A DNA stretch of 64,000 nt from an uncultured Microcaldota archaeon (GTDB taxonomy: Archaea; Micrarchaeota; Micrarchaeia; Micrarchaeales; Micrarchaeaceae). The position numbers and the translations under genes were made by a program. Of the stretch, positions 62,262 to 64,000 are shown piece by piece. Under the pieces are notes generated by a model, which was given only the letters and a program-made list of their open reading frames with translations, was not told the DNA's origin and ran no database searches. Every line of letters begins with the position of its first letter. Positions within the stretch are counted from its first letter, which is position 1. The stretch covers positions 62,001 to 126,000 of the forward strand of contig CAISDH010000033.1 in the NCBI GenBank assembly GCA_903884115.1. The letters run 5' to 3'.

Positions 62262-64000
62262 ATGGCAAGAAAGGAGTACATCGTAGAGGAGATAACCTCA
62301 TTGATGAGCGACCTCGACGCGATACGCAACATAGCGATCATAGCGCACGTGCACCACGGCAAGACAACGCTCACAGACTCATTGCTTGTACGGGCAGGCC
62401 TCATATCCAAGACGGTTGCCGGCGACGTGCTCTACACGAACTACGAAGCAATTGAAAAGGACCGCAGGTTGACTATAAAGTCAGCAAACATCTCATTGGG
62501 ATTCAACTACAAGAACAAGGACTACATAATCAACCTCATAGACACGCCGGGCCACGTTGACTTCGGAGGCCACGTGACTAGGTCGATGCGCGCAGTAGAT
62601 GGTGTGGTGCTCGTGGTCGATCCTGTCGAAGGCATCATGCCGCAGACAGAGACCGTCGTAAGGCAGGCAATGAAGGAGAAGGCAAAGCCGGTGCTGTTCG
62701 TCAACAAGGTCGATCGCCTCCTAAACGAGCTCAGGCTCACACCGGAGCAGACCTTTGAACGTTTGCTCAATCTGATAAACGACGTCAACAAGCTCATAGA
62801 CAGGTATGTCGCTGACGAGTTCGTAGGCAAATGGAACGTGAGCGTGGAGAACGGCAGCGTGTGCTTCGGCTCCGCGTACGACAAGTGGGCCATCTCCAAG
62901 TACATCATGGAGAAATACAAGATAACGTTCAAGCAGATATTCGAGCTCACCATGCAGGGCGAGGAAGGTCTCAAAAAGCTGCAGGAGCTCGCGCCGATAG
63001 ACGATGCTGCGCTTGCGATGATCGTCGACCATCTGCCCTCTCCAAGGGAGGCGCAGAAGTACAGGATACCCCAGATATGGGCAGGGGACCTTGAGAGCAC
63101 AGAGGGCAAGTCGATGCTCGCATGCGATGCCAAGGCAAGCACGAACATAGTGATATTCCACATGATGTACGACCAGCACAGCGGAGAGGTCGCAGTTGGC
63201 AGGGTCTTCTCAGGAGTTGTGAAGAAGGGGGTTGAGTTCCACCTGTCAGGAAGGAGCGACACCCAGAAAGTGCAGCAGGTGGGCATCTACATGGGCCATG
63301 ACAAGGTCATGGTCGATTCCGTGCCTTGCGGCAACATCGCGGCTATAGTTGGTCTGAAGGATGTCTCCGTTGGCACAACTCTGAGCGAGACTCCGATAGA
63401 GCCGTTCACGCAGATAGTGCACTACTCCAAACCCGTCGTCACTAAGGCAATAGAGCCCAAGGACTCAAGGGATACTACAAAGCTTATAGAGGCACTGCGC
63501 ATGCTCTCGAAGCAGGATCCGACGATAAAGGTCGAGATAAACCAGGATACAGGAGAGCACCTTGTGAGCGGAATGGGCGAGCTGCACCTCGAGATAGTCG
63601 AGACGAAGCTCAGGGACGACTTCGGCGTGCAGATAACAACGAGCGAGCCGATTGTGGTGTACCTTGAGACCATAGAGAAGAAAATAGGTCCTGTAGAGGG
63701 AAAGTCACCGAACAGGCACTCAAAGTTCTATGTCACAGTCGAGCCCGCAAGCGACACAGTGTTCAAGGCAATGGACAGCGGTGCCATACGCGACGGCAAG
63801 CCCAAAGGCAAAACCGCTGTAGAGGCAATGGTCATAGCAGGCCTTGACCGCGTCACCGCGAAGGGCGTGATGTATGTTTCAAACAACTGCATGCTTGTGG
63901 ACCAGACCAAAGGCGTGCAGTACATGAACGAAGTCGAGGAGACGCTCGTTGACGGCTTTGTTGAGGCAGTTGCAACAGGCCCAATGGCAAGGGAGAAATG
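62262..64000 (+). CDS. fusA: Elongation factor 2 (5' part, cut by the window edge)
   Basis: Translocation GTPase; 579 codons are in view and the C-terminal domains III-V end is missing. G1 is AHVHHGKTT (residues 28-36), where nearly all EF2/EF-G relatives have Asp at the fourth position (AHVDHGKTT). G2/switch I is DRRLTIKSANISL, G3 DTPGHVDFGG and G4 NKVDRLL. Later domain II/III segments (GELHLEIVETKL) are normal. The ATG lies 8 bp after the uS7 stop. Confidence 0.95.
   Translation, partial: MARKEYIVEEITSLMSDLDAIRNIAIIAHVHHGKTTLTDSLLVRAGLISKTVAGDVLYTNYEAIEKDRRLTIKSANISLGFNYKNKDYIINLIDTPGHVDFGGHVTRSMRAVDGVVLVVDPVEGIMPQTETVVRQAMKEKAKPVLFVNKVDRLLNELRLTPEQTFERLLNLINDVNKLIDRYVADEFVGKWNVSVENGSVCFGSAYDKWAISKYIMEKYKITFKQIFELTMQGEEGLKKLQELAPIDDAALAMIVDHLPSPREAQKYRIPQIWAGDLESTEGKSMLACDAKASTNIVIFHMMYDQHSGEVAVGRVFSGVVKKGVEFHLSGRSDTQKVQQVGIYMGHDKVMVDSVPCGNIAAIVGLKDVSVGTTLSETPIEPFTQIVHYSKPVVTKAIEPKDSRDTTKLIEALRMLSKQDPTIKVEINQDTGEHLVSGMGELHLEIVETKLRDDFGVQITTSEPIVVYLETIEKKIGPVEGKSPNRHSKFYVTVEPASDTVFKAMDSGAIRDGKPKGKTAVEAMVIAGLDRVTAKGVMYVSNNCMLVDQTKGVQYMNEVEETLVDGFVEAVATGPMAREK

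Noticed and set aside
1-64000. CRISPR arrays, integrases, toxin-antitoxin or restriction genes
   Set aside because: Looked for on both strands. No regularly spaced repeats, tyrosine or serine recombinase motifs, or known defence genes were seen.

Overview
The window is a gene-dense archaeal chromosome segment. Every informational gene is archaeal in type: a Kae1/Bud32/Cgi121 KEOPS set, aIF1 and aIF6, prefoldin alpha, Nop5, Top6A, LonB, archaeal PheRS and GlyRS, and ribosomal proteins eS19, eL31, eL39, eL30 and eS26. Several traits point to a DPANN lineage, most likely Micrarchaeota-like. The 23S rRNA gene stands alone with no 16S or 5S beside it, rRNA and tRNA sequences are divergent, the genome is compact, and many mRNAs look leaderless (a TATA-like box about 25-28 bp before the start codon). 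The lineage call is inference from gene content; no search was run. Layout: 1-4.7 kb holds an encapsulin-type ferritin (EncFtn), an M1 aminopeptidase, a SIMPL-domain protein and an IS200/IS605 relic. 4.7-8.5 kb holds an intron-containing tRNA-Ala and the 23S rRNA. 8.6-12.5 kb holds a duplicated SHOCT gene pair, ftsZ with a partner gene, and an SDR epimerase. 12.6-14.8 kb is an uL29-aIF1-Kae1-Bud32 operon. 15.4-18.5 kb is lonB-top6A. 19.7-22.8 kb holds a pilus/secretion ATPase beside a giant glycine-rich pilin-like protein. 22.9-26.7 kb is the conserved eS19-PDCD5-eL39-eL31-aIF6-prefoldin-FtsY operon. 26.8-29.5 kb holds divergent nop5 and glyS. 29.5-31.3 kb is an AT-rich cassette: a radical SAM enzyme with a half-SPASM (twitch-like) C-terminus, preceded by a 42-residue Cys-ending peptide, and flanked by glyS and a decayed second copy of the glyS 3' end. 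31.3-42.3 kb holds DNA repair (Ogg), translin, a surface-glycan set (GT-C protein, GT2, epimerase), an aminotransferase, ADP-forming acyl-CoA synthetase and a beta-CASP nuclease. 42.4-49.8 kb holds a DUF3494 ice-binding-like surface protein, structured repeats, a zinc-finger membrane protein, eS26, regulators and a tetraether-lipid-synthase-like radical SAM enzyme. 49.8-60.7 kb holds PheRS, a second GT-C protein, an XPF-type nuclease, Cgi121, a membrane pyrophosphatase, a CDP-alcohol transferase and a pilin. 60.8-64 kb is the eL30-uS12-uS7-EF2 translation operon, with EF2 cut by the window edge. How it fits together: ADP-forming acyl-CoA synthetase plus an aminotransferase suggest ATP from amino-acid or acyl-CoA breakdown. 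The H+-pyrophosphatase recovers energy at the membrane. Tetraether lipid synthesis, a pilus-type ATPase, two pilin-like proteins, two GT-C proteins and the DUF3494 protein build the envelope. The observations most worth following are the candidate RiPP cassette inserted at glyS, and the peptidyl-transferase centre of the 23S rRNA, where several near-universal bases are changed together with compensating pairs.
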